Positions 1 to 8,214 of a DNA stretch of 29,337 nucleotides are shown here, one piece after another (position 1 is the first letter of the stretch; each line of letters starts with the position of its first letter). Made by a program: the position numbers and the translations under genes. Where the stretch lies: NCBI GenBank assembly GCA_946479985.1, contig CAMLIF010000037.1:1-29337 (forward strand). The letters are read 5' to 3'. Below the pieces are notes generated by a model that did not search any database, was not told the origin of the DNA, and worked only from the letters and a program-made list of their open reading frames with translations. This DNA comes from an uncultured Flavobacteriales bacterium. GTDB lineage: Bacteria > Bacteroidota > Bacteroidia > Flavobacteriales > Crocinitomicaceae.

Positions 1-113
1 CGGAAGTCTTAAGCAGATTCCTGATTAAACGACAAAAACTGTATTAATGACGAGTGACTACTGAATGAAACCAGATTCTAATTCAAGACTTAAGCACGCA
101 CATTCGTAATTCT
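1..113. other. window edge, no assignable gene
   Basis: No gene can be assigned. On the + strand one frame stays open from base 3 to a TAA at 45-47, so the C-terminal tail of a gene starting outside the window is possible, but the other frames close at similar distances and nothing distinguishes it. A similar short word (AAGTCTTAAGC near 4-14, AAGACTTAAGC near 85-95) occurs twice; its meaning is unknown. Confidence 0.3.
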
Positions 114-1517
114 CTAACCATTTTGGTGCGCCGCATCCAATAAATCCAAAATCGTTTTTACCGGACTGAACGTATCACTTGGAATCTCAACAAAAACCGA
201 ATTCCAGTGCTCCATGCTTCCATTCCACAATCCGGGTAATTCTGTAAACGCAATTTCTTTTCCCTGGTATTTTTTCTGAACTACAAAATATTTCTCATTG
301 TCACGGAACTGTTCGAAATCAATGGCTGAACCATCACTGTTTTTCCCCTGGCAAACCAGCATTACCGGATTAAAGTGCGTTGATTGAATCATAACCCGGA
401 ACTGATCTGAAGATGTACTAATCTGAGCTTTTTCAATGATTTGCTTCGAAATAATTCCATTGTCATTGATCCAGAATGGCCCACCACCGGGCTGACCTTC
501 ATTCCGTACCATTCCACAAATTCTAAATGGTCTTTTCAATAATGCCTGTTGATCTGAAGCATTCAATGTAGACACAAACGTTTGGTCGTACAGTTGATAG
601 GTTTCATTCAATCTCACAAACTCATCAGAAGACCAATTTGAAAGCAAATCGTTCACATCTTTTCTGATACGCAATAATAATCCGCCTAAAACACGCTGTG
701 TTTCAATAGATTTCGATGATTGGTTCAAATGCTGAACATTATCAATATTCTTAATAAAGATCAGTTCAGAATCCAGATTGGAAAGATTTTCCAGTAAAGC
801 TCCATGACCTGCAGGCCGGCGTAATTGCTCTCCATCTTCACACATTGCCGGAGAACCGTCGGGATGAAAAGCAAATGCGTGAGTTTCTAAATTCTGCTCT
901 GAAAACTGAATATCGGATGAAGTACCGGTCATTCCGTTCAAATACTGCAAATGTTTATCAATCTCGTCTTCAAACTTTTTTGTTACTGTAAAATGAAAAA
1001 CGGTGTTTTTCGGGCTCACCTTTCTTCCCTGAAGTACGTGCTCCTGGAACGGGTTGAGTATAAACGGCCCGTATTTATGAAAAGGAATCAACCCTTTTGG
1101 CAAATGCGCCAATCCCATGCCTTTGTTATTCAGAATATAGGAAACAAAAGAATCAATAGCCATTGAACGATTGCGCAGTTCAAGCTGAATATCTTCAGGA
1201 AACTGGTAAAAAAAGGCAAAATCTTCTATATGATTCAAAAATCGCTCAACATTACTTCTGTTCGTCTCATTCGGCTCCTGAATGAAATCGAACAAAAATT
1301 GAAACATTCGTGAGCCAGAACCGGATGCCGGAGTAAAGAATGTTTTTTTAGATTCGTCCTGCAAAAAAAATGATTCCAGTTCTTTCTTTTCAGAATCGGA
1401 AAGTATCACAATTCCATCCTGCGGAGTACATGCTTTTACCAATTTCACTTCAGGATGTGAGCCTGAAGCATTCGCTAATATACGTTGTTGTTGTTCTTCA
1501 AAAGTAGTTCTATGCAT
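114..1517 (-). CDS. DUF4301 family protein, nucleotidyltransferase-like
   Basis: A 467-residue protein of the DUF4301 family, common in Bacteroidota and without an established reaction. The chosen start is the ATG at 1517 (MHRTTF); a longer frame to 1562 would overlap the divergent methyltransferase start. Visible motifs resemble sugar-1-phosphate nucleotidyltransferases: PASGSGSRM at residues 63-71 is like the nucleotide-binding loop of UDP-sugar pyrophosphorylases, RPAGHGALLENL at 234-245 is like their PPGHG motif, and IKNIDN at 255-260 fits the metal/sugar site region. There is no signal peptide or membrane segment, so it should be cytoplasmic. It is divergently transcribed from the methyltransferase with only 37 bp between start codons. 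A sugar-activating role is inference from motifs; the family call is firm. Confidence 0.85.
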   Translation of the reverse strand: MHRTTFEEQQQRILANASGSHPEVKLVKACTPQDGIVILSDSEKKELESFFLQDESKKTFFTPASGSGSRMFQFLFDFIQEPNETNRSNVERFLNHIEDFAFFYQFPEDIQLELRNRSMAIDSFVSYILNNKGMGLAHLPKGLIPFHKYGPFILNPFQEHVLQGRKVSPKNTVFHFTVTKKFEDEIDKHLQYLNGMTGTSSDIQFSEQNLETHAFAFHPDGSPAMCEDGEQLRRPAGHGALLENLSNLDSELIFIKNIDNVQHLNQSSKSIETQRVLGGLLLRIRKDVNDLLSNWSSDEFVRLNETYQLYDQTFVSTLNASDQQALLKRPFRICGMVRNEGQPGGGPFWINDNGIISKQIIEKAQISTSSDQFRVMIQSTHFNPVMLVCQGKNSDGSAIDFEQFRDNEKYFVVQKKYQGKEIAFTELPGLWNGSMEHWNSVFVEIPSDTFSPVKTILDLLDAAHQNG

Positions 1518-1554
1518 GGAGCATGTTTTGTTTGGTTTTTCGTTTCTTTGCAAC

Positions 1555-2355
1555 ATGAGCAAAACGCCCGTTTCCAGAAATTACTTACAGTATCTGTTCA
1601 AATCAAAAGGGAGACATGGTGTTCATTCCGCGTTCGTTTTCAATTTTGTAGATAAGTGCCTAACGACAAAGGTTGACAAAAATTTTATTTCTCAACGGAA
1701 ATTTTGGGTAAAAAACGCTTCGAAGCAAACGGAAACATTCACTATCACTGACTTAGGTGCTGGATCGCGGAAGATGAAAAACACACGAAGTGTTTCACAA
1801 CTCTTAAAAACAGCTTCTACAAATGGGCTTTATGGTGATGTCCTCTGGAAAATTGTTCGCCATTATCAACCGAAGAATATTCTGGAACTCGGAACATCTG
1901 TAGGAACCGGAGCAATTACAATAAAAAATGCTGCTCCCGAGAGTTTTCTGGTTACAGTTGAAGGCTGTGAACAAATCTTACGCAGAGCTTATCAGCAATT
2001 TGATTATTGGCAATTGAAAAACATTCTTCCGATTCACGCTTCGTTTGACGAATTCCTGAAACTGCCAAATGCTGTAACGTACGATCTGGTCTTTCTCGAC
2101 GGGAATCATGAATCAACTGCTACACTGAACTACCTGGAACTACTCATGCAGCAAACTCACGATGAAACGATCTTCATTCTCGACGATATCCGCTGGAATG
2201 ACGACATGTGGAATTTATGGCAGAAATTAATTGACGATAACCGTTTTCATTTAACCGTTGATCTGGGACGAATGGGATTGATCTGGAAACGAGAGCACCA
2301 GATGAAAGAGCATTTTGTACTTCGTCCGAAAATTTTCAGGACAAAATTGTTTTGA
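1555..2355 (+). CDS. class I SAM-dependent methyltransferase
   Basis: A 266-residue cytoplasmic protein with a class I methyltransferase fold. Motif I is ILELGTSVGTG (glycine-rich SAM loop), followed by an acidic end of beta-2 (VTVEGCEQ), and DLVFLDGNHES and FILDDIRW as the motif IV/V region, similar to O-methyltransferases of the YrrM/catechol type. The substrate cannot be read from the sequence. The ATG at 1555 (MSKTPVSRN) is preferred over an in-frame ATG at 1516, which lies inside the divergent neighbour's start. A TTTCTTTGC motif ends four bases before the ATG and resembles the Bacteroidota -7 element, so a nearly leaderless mRNA is possible. It runs convergently into the cytochrome gene with a 22-bp gap and no visible terminator. 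Confidence 0.85.
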   Translation: MSKTPVSRNYLQYLFKSKGRHGVHSAFVFNFVDKCLTTKVDKNFISQRKFWVKNASKQTETFTITDLGAGSRKMKNTRSVSQLLKTASTNGLYGDVLWKIVRHYQPKNILELGTSVGTGAITIKNAAPESFLVTVEGCEQILRRAYQQFDYWQLKNILPIHASFDEFLKLPNAVTYDLVFLDGNHESTATLNYLELLMQQTHDETIFILDDIRWNDDMWNLWQKLIDDNRFHLTVDLGRMGLIWKREHQMKEHFVLRPKIFRTKLF

Positions 2356-2377
2356 CTCGCTGAGGACAGAAAGAATT

Positions 2378-2791
2378 CTATTTAATTTGGGCAGGTCCCA
2401 TGGTGATGAGATAACGAAGGATTTTCTCTTCTCCGGCAGCGTCTATTCCATTCGTACTTCTTCTGTTTACTTTTCCAACCATTTCCGGAACAATTTTCTT
2501 CCATTCATCCTCCGATTCAGAAGATGGTTTTTCCAAACTGTGACACATAGCACAGTTGTTTTCATAAAGGACTTTACCTTCATTCAATTGTGCCAAAGTG
2601 TATCCGGGAAACTTGTCCTGAACCCTGTCAGCATCTGTTTGAAGGGGCACACCGTCAATATTTGTTGGTAATTCTATGGCAACTGTTTCTTCCTGTGGAG
2701 GCAACTCTTCTATTTCCGGAGATTTTTTAAAAATCCCACAAGCCGTCAAAGCCGCAGCACAAACAACAACTAATAAACTTTTCTTGAGCAT
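2378..2791 (-). CDS. c-type cytochrome lipoprotein
   Basis: A 137-residue exported haem protein. The N-terminus has a lysine pair, a hydrophobic core and a lipobox LTAC with the lipidated cysteine at residue 18, so it should be anchored to a membrane facing the periplasm. The haem-attachment motif CAMCH lies at residues 80-84. Met ligand candidates follow in the C-terminal half (EMVGK, ITMGP). One haem domain of about 65 residues follows an acidic/proline-rich linker (residues 25-45). It probably carries electrons as a small mono-haem carrier; the redox partner is unknown, as no oxidase or reductase gene is adjacent. Confidence 0.88.
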   Translation of the reverse strand: MLKKSLLVVVCAAALTACGIFKKSPEIEELPPQEETVAIELPTNIDGVPLQTDADRVQDKFPGYTLAQLNEGKVLYENNCAMCHSLEKPSSESEDEWKKIVPEMVGKVNRRSTNGIDAAGEEKILRYLITMGPAQIK

Positions 2792-2853
2792 ACTTTAGTT
2801 TTCAATGGTTAAAATCAAAGGTGGATTTTGAATGTGATTCCCTTCGTAGTTCT

Positions 2854-2861
2854 CAAATATA
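2854..2861 (-). promoter_or_regulatory. candidate -7 element for the cytochrome gene
   Basis: Read on the minus strand this is TATATTTG, matching the Bacteroidota -7 consensus TAnnTTTG, and it would give a leader of about 55 nt to the cytochrome start at 2791. No clear TTG lies 19 nt upstream, so support is partial. Confidence 0.35.
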
Positions 2862-2928
2862 TAAAATCCTTCTGTTCTGCGAACACGAAAATGAAGGTTC
2901 AGAATTAGAAAACAGTTACCTTTAAACC

Positions 2929-3477
2929 ATGAAAGTTTACACGAAAAAAGGTGATTCAGGAACTACAGGATTGATTGGCGGAACCCGTTTGCCGAAACAT
3001 CATTTACGTATTGAAGGCTACGGAACAGTTGATGAACTGAATAGTTATATGGGTTTGATTCGCGATTACAATGAAAATCCGGATAGAAAAGATTTGCTGA
3101 TCGAAATTCAGGACCGATTATTTACAATCGGCTCTCATTTAGCGGCTGATCCGGAAAAATCTAAAATGGTATTGCCTGAAATTACACAAAACGACGTAGA
3201 AGTTCTGGAACATGCCATTGACAAAATGGAAGAAAATCTGGAACCAATGAAATTCTTTGTTCTTCCTGGTGGCCACCCTACTGTTTCACATTGTCATGTT
3301 GCACGCTGCATTTGCCGCCGAGCTGAACGACTGATCTCGCATTTAAACGAAGAATCTCCTGTGAACCCAATTATTATGGCTTACGTAAACCGTTTGAGCG
3401 ATTACCTGTTTGTTTTAAGCAGAGCTTTTACAAAAGAATTGAATGCTGAAGAAACACCGTGGATCCCGAAGAAGTAA
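2929..3477 (+). CDS. cob(I)alamin adenosyltransferase, PduO type
   Basis: A 182-residue ATP:cob(I)alamin adenosyltransferase of the PduO/MMAB family, which transfers the adenosyl group of ATP to reduced corrinoid to make adenosylcobalamin. The N-terminal ATP-binding motif is TKKGDSGTTGLIGG (residues 5-18), then RIEGYGTVDELNSYMG (28-43). The C-terminal half has FVLPGG, the ARCICRRAER helix and YVNRLSDYLFVLSR, all family hallmarks. Length is normal. No cobalamin synthesis genes or riboswitch are nearby, so it likely serves a B12-dependent enzyme elsewhere by salvage. The stop is TAA at 3475; the next gene has its own promoter. Confidence 0.95.
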   Translation: MKVYTKKGDSGTTGLIGGTRLPKHHLRIEGYGTVDELNSYMGLIRDYNENPDRKDLLIEIQDRLFTIGSHLAADPEKSKMVLPEITQNDVEVLEHAIDKMEENLEPMKFFVLPGGHPTVSHCHVARCICRRAERLISHLNEESPVNPIIMAYVNRLSDYLFVLSRAFTKELNAEETPWIPKK

Positions 3478-3584
3478 AATAATGAATGGCTGAACGAACA
3501 ATTATTTAAAGTGCTTTATCTTTTGATAATTAAGGAATTGATCATTTATTATTTGGAAAAAAACCAACGATTTGTCGTTAGGGC

Positions 3585-3614
3585 TTGCTTGTTTTAAAAA
3601 TAAGATTATTTTTG
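3585..3614 (+). promoter_or_regulatory. promoter for DUF2795 gene
   Basis: TTG at 3585-3587 and TATTTTTG at 3607-3614 are separated by exactly 19 nt, matching the Bacteroidota housekeeping promoter TTG-N19-TAnnTTTG. The ATG of the small downstream gene follows about 30 nt later. Confidence 0.7.
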
Positions 3615-3644
3615 CGCGAATAAACAACAATAAGCGAATAGAAC

Positions 3645-3866
3645 ATGTACTGGACCTTAGAACTAGCATCATATTTAGAAGACGCGCCATGGCCGGCTAC
3701 AAAGGATGAATTAATTGACTACGCGATCCGCGCTGGTGCACCTTTAGAAGTAGTTGAAAATCTTCAGGATTTGGAAGATGAAGGCGATATTTACGAGAGT
3801 ATCGAAGAAATTTGGCCTGATTATCCTTCTAAAGACGATTTTCTCTTCAATGAAGATGAGTATTGA
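3645..3866 (+). CDS. DUF2795 domain protein
   Basis: A 73-residue acidic cytoplasmic protein that fits the DUF2795 family found throughout Bacteroidota. The sequence starts MYWTLELASYLEDAPWPATK, continues with a short helical domain (DELIDYAIRAGAPLEVVENL) and an acidic tail rich in Glu/Asp (DIYESIEEIWPDYPS). Function is not established; the conserved small helical fold has been suspected to bind other molecules, but nothing here says what. It is a single-gene unit with a strong promoter upstream and a strong hairpin terminator 24 bp after the stop, which suggests high, independent expression. Confidence 0.9.
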   Translation: MYWTLELASYLEDAPWPATKDELIDYAIRAGAPLEVVENLQDLEDEGDIYESIEEIWPDYPSKDDFLFNEDEY

Positions 3867-3886
3867 TTGCAATTGAAATCAAATAG

Positions 3887-3919
3887 AGAAGGCCCGACGA
3901 TAAATGTCGGGCCTTTTTC
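3887..3919 (+). terminator. Rho-independent terminator
   Basis: A 10-bp perfect stem (AAGGCCCGAC at 3889-3898 with GTCGGGCCTT at 3906-3915), a 7-nt loop and a T run follow the DUF2795 gene. Confidence 0.9.
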
Positions 3920-3991
3920 TTTGTCTCAGAATTTGAACCATCCACCCTTAATTTCCTTAATGGCAGGATTTTTTCCTTATCTGTTTGAAAC

Positions 3992-4026
3992 AAAAAGCAC
4001 CTATTGAAAAAATCAATAAGTGCTTT
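3992..4026 (-). terminator. Rho-independent terminator of ychF
   Basis: AAAGCAC plus TATTGA (3994-4007) pairs with TCAATA plus GTGCTTT (4013-4026) around one C/A mismatch and a 5-nt loop. On the minus strand the stem is followed by a T run, as expected for the end of ychF, whose stop lies 27 bp upstream. Confidence 0.8.
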
Positions 4027-4052
4027 ATATCCTGAATTATATTCTTCGAATG

Positions 4053-5150
4053 TTATACGTTGAAACGGAAATGCATGATGTCTCCGTCAGCAACAACATA
4101 CTCTTTTCCTTCCACTTTAAATTTACCGGCTTCTTTCACCGCAGCTTCGGAACCCAATGAAGTATAATCTTCATATTTCATGACTTCGGCACGGATAAAT
4201 CCTTTTTCAAAATCTGTGTGAATTACACCGGCAGCTTGCGGCGCTGTTGCTCCAACCGGAATAGTCCACGCACGAACTTCTTTCACTCCGGCTGTAAAAT
4301 ATGTTTGAAGATTCAATAACGAGTAAGCGGTTCGAATCAAACGATTTACTCCCGGCTCTTCCAAGCCTAATTCCTCTAAAAACATCTGACGTTCGTCGTA
4401 TGTTTCCAATTCTGTAATGTCCGCTTCAATTTTAGCTCCTACGATCAAAATTTCAGCATTCTCATCTTTCACCGCTTCACGAACCGCATCAACATGCGCG
4501 TTTCCTGTTTTCACAGCAGATTCTTCTACATTACAAACATACATTACAGGTTTAGCTGTAATTAACTGGAATTTCTTTACAATCTCAATCTCTTTCTCAT
4601 CAAACGTCATGGAACGAACAGATTTCCCCTGTTCCAAAACGGCCTTAATTGCAAGAGCCAATTCGTTTTCCTTAACAGCCTCTTTATCGCCCGACTTCAG
4701 CGTTCTTGCCAAAGACTGGATTTTCTTTTCAATTGACTCCAAATCTTTCAACTGAAGTTCAATATCAATGATTTCTTTATCGCTTACCGGATTCACTCTT
4801 CCATCAACGTGAATAATGTTTCCGTCTTCAAAGCAGCGCAAAACGTGTAAAATAGCGTCTGTTTCGCGGATATTCGCCAGGAACTGATTTCCCAAACCTT
4901 CTCCTTTCGATGCGCCTTTTACCAATCCTGCAATATCAACGATCTCCATGGTTGTAGGAACAACTCGCTCCGGATTCACCATAGATTCCAATTTCTCTAA
5001 ACGCGGATCCGGAACTGAAATCGTTCCTACATTCGGCTCAATAGTACAAAACGGGAAATTCGCTGATTGCGCTTTCGCATTCGATAAACAATTGAACAAA
5101 GTAGATTTACCAACATTCGGCAACCCGACAATACCACATTTTAAAGCCAT
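4053..5150 (-). CDS. ychF: ribosome-binding ATPase YchF
   Basis: A 365-residue Obg-family P-loop NTPase. The G1 loop GLPNVGKS is at residues 7-14, the G3 motif is DIAGLVKGASKGEG, and the G4 position reads NVEE rather than NKxD, the known change that gives this family ATP instead of GTP specificity. A coiled-coil domain follows, then a C-terminal TGS domain (YFTAGVKEVRAWTIPVG onward) that contacts the ribosome. The start MALKCGIVGLPN at 5150 is chosen over an upstream in-frame ATG at 5201 because family members begin here and the -7 promoter element lies between the two. Its known role is in ribosome-associated translation and oxidative stress control. Confidence 0.97.
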   Translation of the reverse strand: MALKCGIVGLPNVGKSTLFNCLSNAKAQSANFPFCTIEPNVGTISVPDPRLEKLESMVNPERVVPTTMEIVDIAGLVKGASKGEGLGNQFLANIRETDAILHVLRCFEDGNIIHVDGRVNPVSDKEIIDIELQLKDLESIEKKIQSLARTLKSGDKEAVKENELALAIKAVLEQGKSVRSMTFDEKEIEIVKKFQLITAKPVMYVCNVEESAVKTGNAHVDAVREAVKDENAEILIVGAKIEADITELETYDERQMFLEELGLEEPGVNRLIRTAYSLLNLQTYFTAGVKEVRAWTIPVGATAPQAAGVIHTDFEKGFIRAEVMKYEDYTSLGSEAAVKEAGKFKVEGKEYVVADGDIMHFRFNV

Positions 5151-5168
5151 GTTTGAGAAATTTTTGTG

Positions 5169-5176
5169 CAAAGATA
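5169..5176 (-). promoter_or_regulatory. -7 element for ychF
   Basis: Minus-strand TATCTTTG followed by C fits TAnnTTTG and sits about 20 nt before the ychF ATG at 5150. It lies downstream of the ATG at 5201, which argues against that longer start. Confidence 0.5.
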
Positions 5177-5208
5177 CGAACTTCAGCAAAGCTGAGCTCA
5201 ATTAGCAA

Positions 5209-5238
5209 TTGTGAATTACGAATTGATTCCTATTTTTG
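5209..5238 (+). promoter_or_regulatory. promoter for the lipoprotein gene
   Basis: TTG at 5209-5211, a 19-nt spacer and TATTTTTG at 5231-5238 match the Bacteroidota promoter consensus. The lipoprotein ATG at 5260 follows 21 nt later. Together with the ychF element this makes a compact divergent promoter region. Confidence 0.65.
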
Positions 5239-5259
5239 GGCTCTCTACTCAGAAAGAAA

Positions 5260-5826
5260 ATGAAAAAATTATTTTTTTATGCCATTTGTACAATTCTGGT
5301 CCTAAGCTGTTCACCATCACCTGAATCAAACAAACCTGAAGAACAAGCAGAAATTGCTCCTAAAAAAGATACGCAAATTCTTTTTGAGGTTTTAACTCTG
5401 GATGAAGAAGCAGACGCTGAAACAAATCCATGGATCTCTGTTGATAATCCACATGAAGAACTAAAGCTTCTGGTTGGCAGGGACGACGTTGTGCTCTCTT
5501 CTAGTATTGCAATTCTTGTAATAGATTATCCATTGGAAAACCCTGTGGAAATTGAGATCACGTCGAAAAGCAATAAAGGATTCAGTCGAGGAGAATTAGT
5601 TGAGATAATTAGTGCAGAATATAAAAAAATCTATCAAACGGAAGAATCAACAGCAAGCATAAAAACAATACCACCAGCAAAAAGAAACGGAAGTATCAAC
5701 AGAAACACAACTAACGGAAAATATGGGATTTGGGGGCATGATATTGGGGATCTGGACTTATCAGAGATAATTGTTGACTGGACAAATCAAAAAAAACCCA
5801 GACTAGCATTGTACATTGAATCCTAA
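5260..5826 (+). CDS. putative lipoprotein of unknown function
   Basis: A 188-residue protein whose N-terminus (MKKLFFYAICTILVLSC) is a lipoprotein signal with the modified cysteine at residue 17 and a following Ser/Pro-rich segment, so it should be membrane anchored. The ATG at 5260 is used because an in-frame ATG-like start at 5236 falls inside the promoter. The mature part is acidic (EEQAEIAPKKDTQILFEVLTLDEEADAE as mixed segments) and ends in an alternating beta-like region (DLSEIIVDWTNQKKPRLAL). I do not recognise the family. The next gene, encoding a small membrane protein, follows within about 90 bp in the same direction, so the two may form one transcript. Confidence 0.7.
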   Translation: MKKLFFYAICTILVLSCSPSPESNKPEEQAEIAPKKDTQILFEVLTLDEEADAETNPWISVDNPHEELKLLVGRDDVVLSSSIAILVIDYPLENPVEIEITSKSNKGFSRGELVEIISAEYKKIYQTEESTASIKTIPPAKRNGSINRNTTNGKYGIWGHDIGDLDLSEIIVDWTNQKKPRLALYIES

Positions 5827-5914
5827 ACATTGAATCCAAATTAGACCTGAATTTTCCCAAGTTATATTAGGACTCTTTTTCTCCTGTACCGGATTAGGTC
5901 TTATAATCTACGGA

Positions 5915-6304
5915 TTGATAAGTTTATTCATTACAAAATTCGATAAAATAAAACAGTTTTACCTTTTTGGTGTGGGCGTCCTTCTGATCTTTATCGCTGC
6001 CGTTTTTATTTTTCGCAAGCCTGAAGATAGATTCATTGGAACTTATGTGGATTGGAACAACAAGACAAAGGCGATCGAGCTTAAAGAGGACGGTACTTTT
6101 AAATCGAACTTTACAATTGAAAACACGCGATCAGGCAAATGGAAACTTATAGCCGGTAATGAAGTATACTTCATAGAATTATCCAAAAAAGACAACTCAC
6201 AGATCGTAGATCTATTAATCATTGAAGAACCGGGATTAGTTAAACTGCGTTTTGTGTCTTCAATCCCACCATACTCGACAAAATTTGAGCTAAAAAAATT
6301 GTGA
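5915..6304 (+). CDS. small membrane protein, start codon unclear
   Basis: The listed start is a TTG at 5915, giving 129 residues: a hydrophobic segment (FYLFGVGVLLIFIAAVFIF) followed by a beta-rich domain with GTYVDWNNKTKAIELKEDGT and SGKWKLIAG, a pattern typical of lipocalin-like or similar small barrel domains. However, the same frame is open upstream to the TGA at 5831-5833 and there encodes a second convincing membrane helix (ILGLFFSCTGLGLIIYGL, 5864-5917) with no ATG, GTG or TTG before it. The real protein therefore probably starts upstream from a rare codon (ATT at 5840 or ATA at 5864), or its start was lost by an indel or substitution. Family and function unknown. Confidence 0.55.
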   Translation: MISLFITKFDKIKQFYLFGVGVLLIFIAAVFIFRKPEDRFIGTYVDWNNKTKAIELKEDGTFKSNFTIENTRSGKWKLIAGNEVYFIELSKKDNSQIVDLLIIEEPGLVKLRFVSSIPPYSTKFELKKL

Positions 6305-6499
6305 GTAACCGAGGAATATTTCCACAGGTTGTAGAACAATTCCTCATTCGGGTGAGAAATTCAAAAAGCTCACGTGTTTCTTGTCACAACATGTAATTAA
6401 TTGATATTCTAATTGATACGAACAAAAATGGACTGATAGATAAACACTGGCACCATATTCCTTCTTGCTTTTGGAAAAATGAATTAAAATTTAATCAAT

Positions 6500-6811
6500 A
6501 TGAAAAAGTTAATTTTCACAGCAGCAGCGATCACTACAACACTTTTTGCCAATGCTCAAACAGAAATCAAACAGGCTAAACCAACAGAAGCTGTAGCTTC
6601 AGTGGAAAATCCGGATAAAGTTCCGATCAAAATTGAAGATTTACCAGGTGCCGTTCAAAAAACGATCAAATCCGATGCATACATGGGCTGGACTCCCGGA
6701 AAAGCGTACGTTGTGAAATCAGATGTTCCATACTACGAGGTAGAATTTACCAATAAAAAATCTGAAACAAATTGGGTCAAATTTAAAGAAGACGGAAGCG
6801 TTATCAAATAA
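6500..6811 (+). CDS. secreted PepSY-like domain protein
   Basis: A 103-residue exported protein. MKKLIFTAAAITTTLFANAQ is a clear Sec signal peptide with cleavage after ANA (residue 19). The remainder (VPIKIEDLPGAVQKTIKSD, then YYEVEFTNKKSETNWVKFKE) matches the PepSY-like/beta-lactamase-inhibitor-like small domains that are abundant in Bacteroidota periplasm: an LPxAVQKxI helix followed by two to three beta strands. Target unknown. It is monocistronic, with a hairpin terminator about 25 bp after the stop. Confidence 0.8.
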   Translation: MKKLIFTAAAITTTLFANAQTEIKQAKPTEAVASVENPDKVPIKIEDLPGAVQKTIKSDAYMGWTPGKAYVVKSDVPYYEVEFTNKKSETNWVKFKEDGSVIK

Positions 6812-6834
6812 GTTATTCCTTAATAAATCACAAG

Positions 6835-6862
6835 AAGGGTCAGGCTTTTGTCTGACCTTTCT
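6835..6862 (+). terminator. Rho-independent terminator
   Basis: AAGGGTCAG (6835-6843) pairs with CTGACCTTT (6852-6860) including one G-T pair, with an 8-nt loop and a T-rich 3' side. It ends the PepSY-like gene. Confidence 0.75.
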
Positions 6863-6893
6863 TACTTTTAGTAGGAATCTAAAAACGCAATCC

Positions 6894-8213
6894 GTGGATA
6901 AAATCCTGCTTATTGAAGACGATCAGACATTTACCAAAATTGTAAGTACGTTTCTTACAAAGAAAGGTTATCATGTTCTAACTGCTTCCAGCTTACAGGC
7001 AGGTGAAAAAATGTTACAATCTGAAAAAATTGATTTACTGCTTCTCGATTACCGTCTGCCTGACGGAATTGGTTTAGAGCTCATTTCAAAAATGAAAATC
7101 AATCCCGATTCGGTCCCATGCATTGTAATTACAAGCTTCGATGACGTGCGTACTGCAGTGAAATCAATTCAGTCAGGAGCGTTTGAATACATCACCAAAC
7201 CCGTTAATCCCGATGAGTTGTTATTGGTGATCGAATCTGCATTGAACAAAAAAAGAATTCCCGAAAAGCCGGTTTCAGAAAAGTGTGATTCATTTATTCG
7301 GGGAGAAAGCCACCAGGCAAAGAAATTGTATGAATACGTAGACCTGGTTGCTCCTACCGAAATGTCGGTAATGATCATTGGAGAGAGCGGAACGGGTAAA
7401 GAGCATATTGCCAGGGCAATTCACCAAAAAAGCAAACGGGGAAATCATCCTTTTATCGCAGTAGATTGCGGAGTTTTATCCAAAGAACTTGCTGCCAGCG
7501 AACTTTTCGGCCATGCAAAAGGCGCGTTCACGGGAGCGCTTCACGATAAAACTGGTGTTCTGGAAGAAGCTTCCGGCGGCACATTATTCCTCGATGAAAT
7601 TGGAAATTTAAGCTACGATGTCCAGGTGAAATTACTTCGAACTTTACAGGAACGTACTATTCAACCAGTAGGAAGCGGAAAAACTGTCCCGATTGATATC
7701 CGATTGATCACAGCAACCAATGAACATTTGCTGAGCGATGTTGAAAACGGCAATTTCAGAGGGGACATTTATCACCGTATCAATGAATTTAAAATTCAGA
7801 TGCCCACATTACGTGAACGCAGCACGGATCTGGAACTATTCATTCAGCATTTCATCAAAAACGCGAACGAAGAATTGAACAGATCGGTAAAACATATTTC
7901 ACCGGAATTGCTCCGGGTTTTCCATCAGTATCACTGGCCTGGAAATTTACGCGAGCTGAAAAATGTAATTCGCAGACTGGTATTGCTCAGCAAAGATGAG
8001 AAAATCAGTACGGAACTGCTTCCGGAAGAAATGATTGTACGTTCTAACCAGGCAAATCCGAAGGATTTAAAATTTATTCAGAAAACAAACGAACGTGAAT
8101 TAATCGCAGATGTGCTTGTTCAAACCAGGTTCAACAAATCTAAAGCAGCAAAATTGCTGAATATAGATAGAAAGACTTTGTACAGTAAAATAGAAAAATA
8201 CGAGTTGGAATAG
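6894..8213 (+). CDS. sigma-54-dependent response regulator, NtrC family
   Basis: A 439-residue transcription activator. The receiver domain (residues 1-115) has the acidic pair D9/D10, phospho-acceptor D52 in [12 protein letters not shown]80 and K102. The central AAA+ domain has Walker A GESGTGKE at 163-170, the sigma-54 contact loop GAFTGA at 210-215 and Walker [10 protein letters not shown]. The C-terminus (about 400-439) is a Fis-type helix-turn-helix ([20 protein letters not shown]). The start is GTG at 6894; no upstream in-frame ATG exists after the terminator. It should, when phosphorylated, open sigma-54 promoters by ATP hydrolysis. No histidine kinase is adjacent, but an Hpt protein is encoded tail-to-tail one base away. 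Confidence 0.95.
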   Translation: MDKILLIEDDQTFTKIVSTFLTKKGYHVLTASSLQAGEKMLQSEKIDLLLLDYRLPDGIGLELISKMKINPDSVPCIVITSFDDVRTAVKSIQSGAFEYITKPVNPDELLLVIESALNKKRIPEKPVSEKCDSFIRGESHQAKKLYEYVDLVAPTEMSVMIIGESGTGKEHIARAIHQKSKRGNHPFIAVDCGVLSKELAASELFGHAKGAFTGALHDKTGVLEEASGGTLFLDEIGNLSYDVQVKLLRTLQERTIQPVGSGKTVPIDIRLITATNEHLLSDVENGNFRGDIYHRINEFKIQMPTLRERSTDLELFIQHFIKNANEELNRSVKHISPELLRVFHQYHWPGNLRELKNVIRRLVLLSKDEKISTELLPEEMIVRSNQANPKDLKFIQKTNERELIADVLVQTRFNKSKAAKLLNIDRKTLYSKIEKYELE

Positions 8214-8214
8214 A

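Noticed and set aside
2315..2671. 118-codon plus-strand frame antisense to the cytochrome gene
   Set aside because: The cytochrome frame has a lipobox and CXXCH; the plus frame has neither domain nor signal.
4417..5205. Plus-strand frames opposite ychF
   Set aside because: Antisense to a conserved ATPase and compositionally odd (Ser/Thr/Phe-rich).
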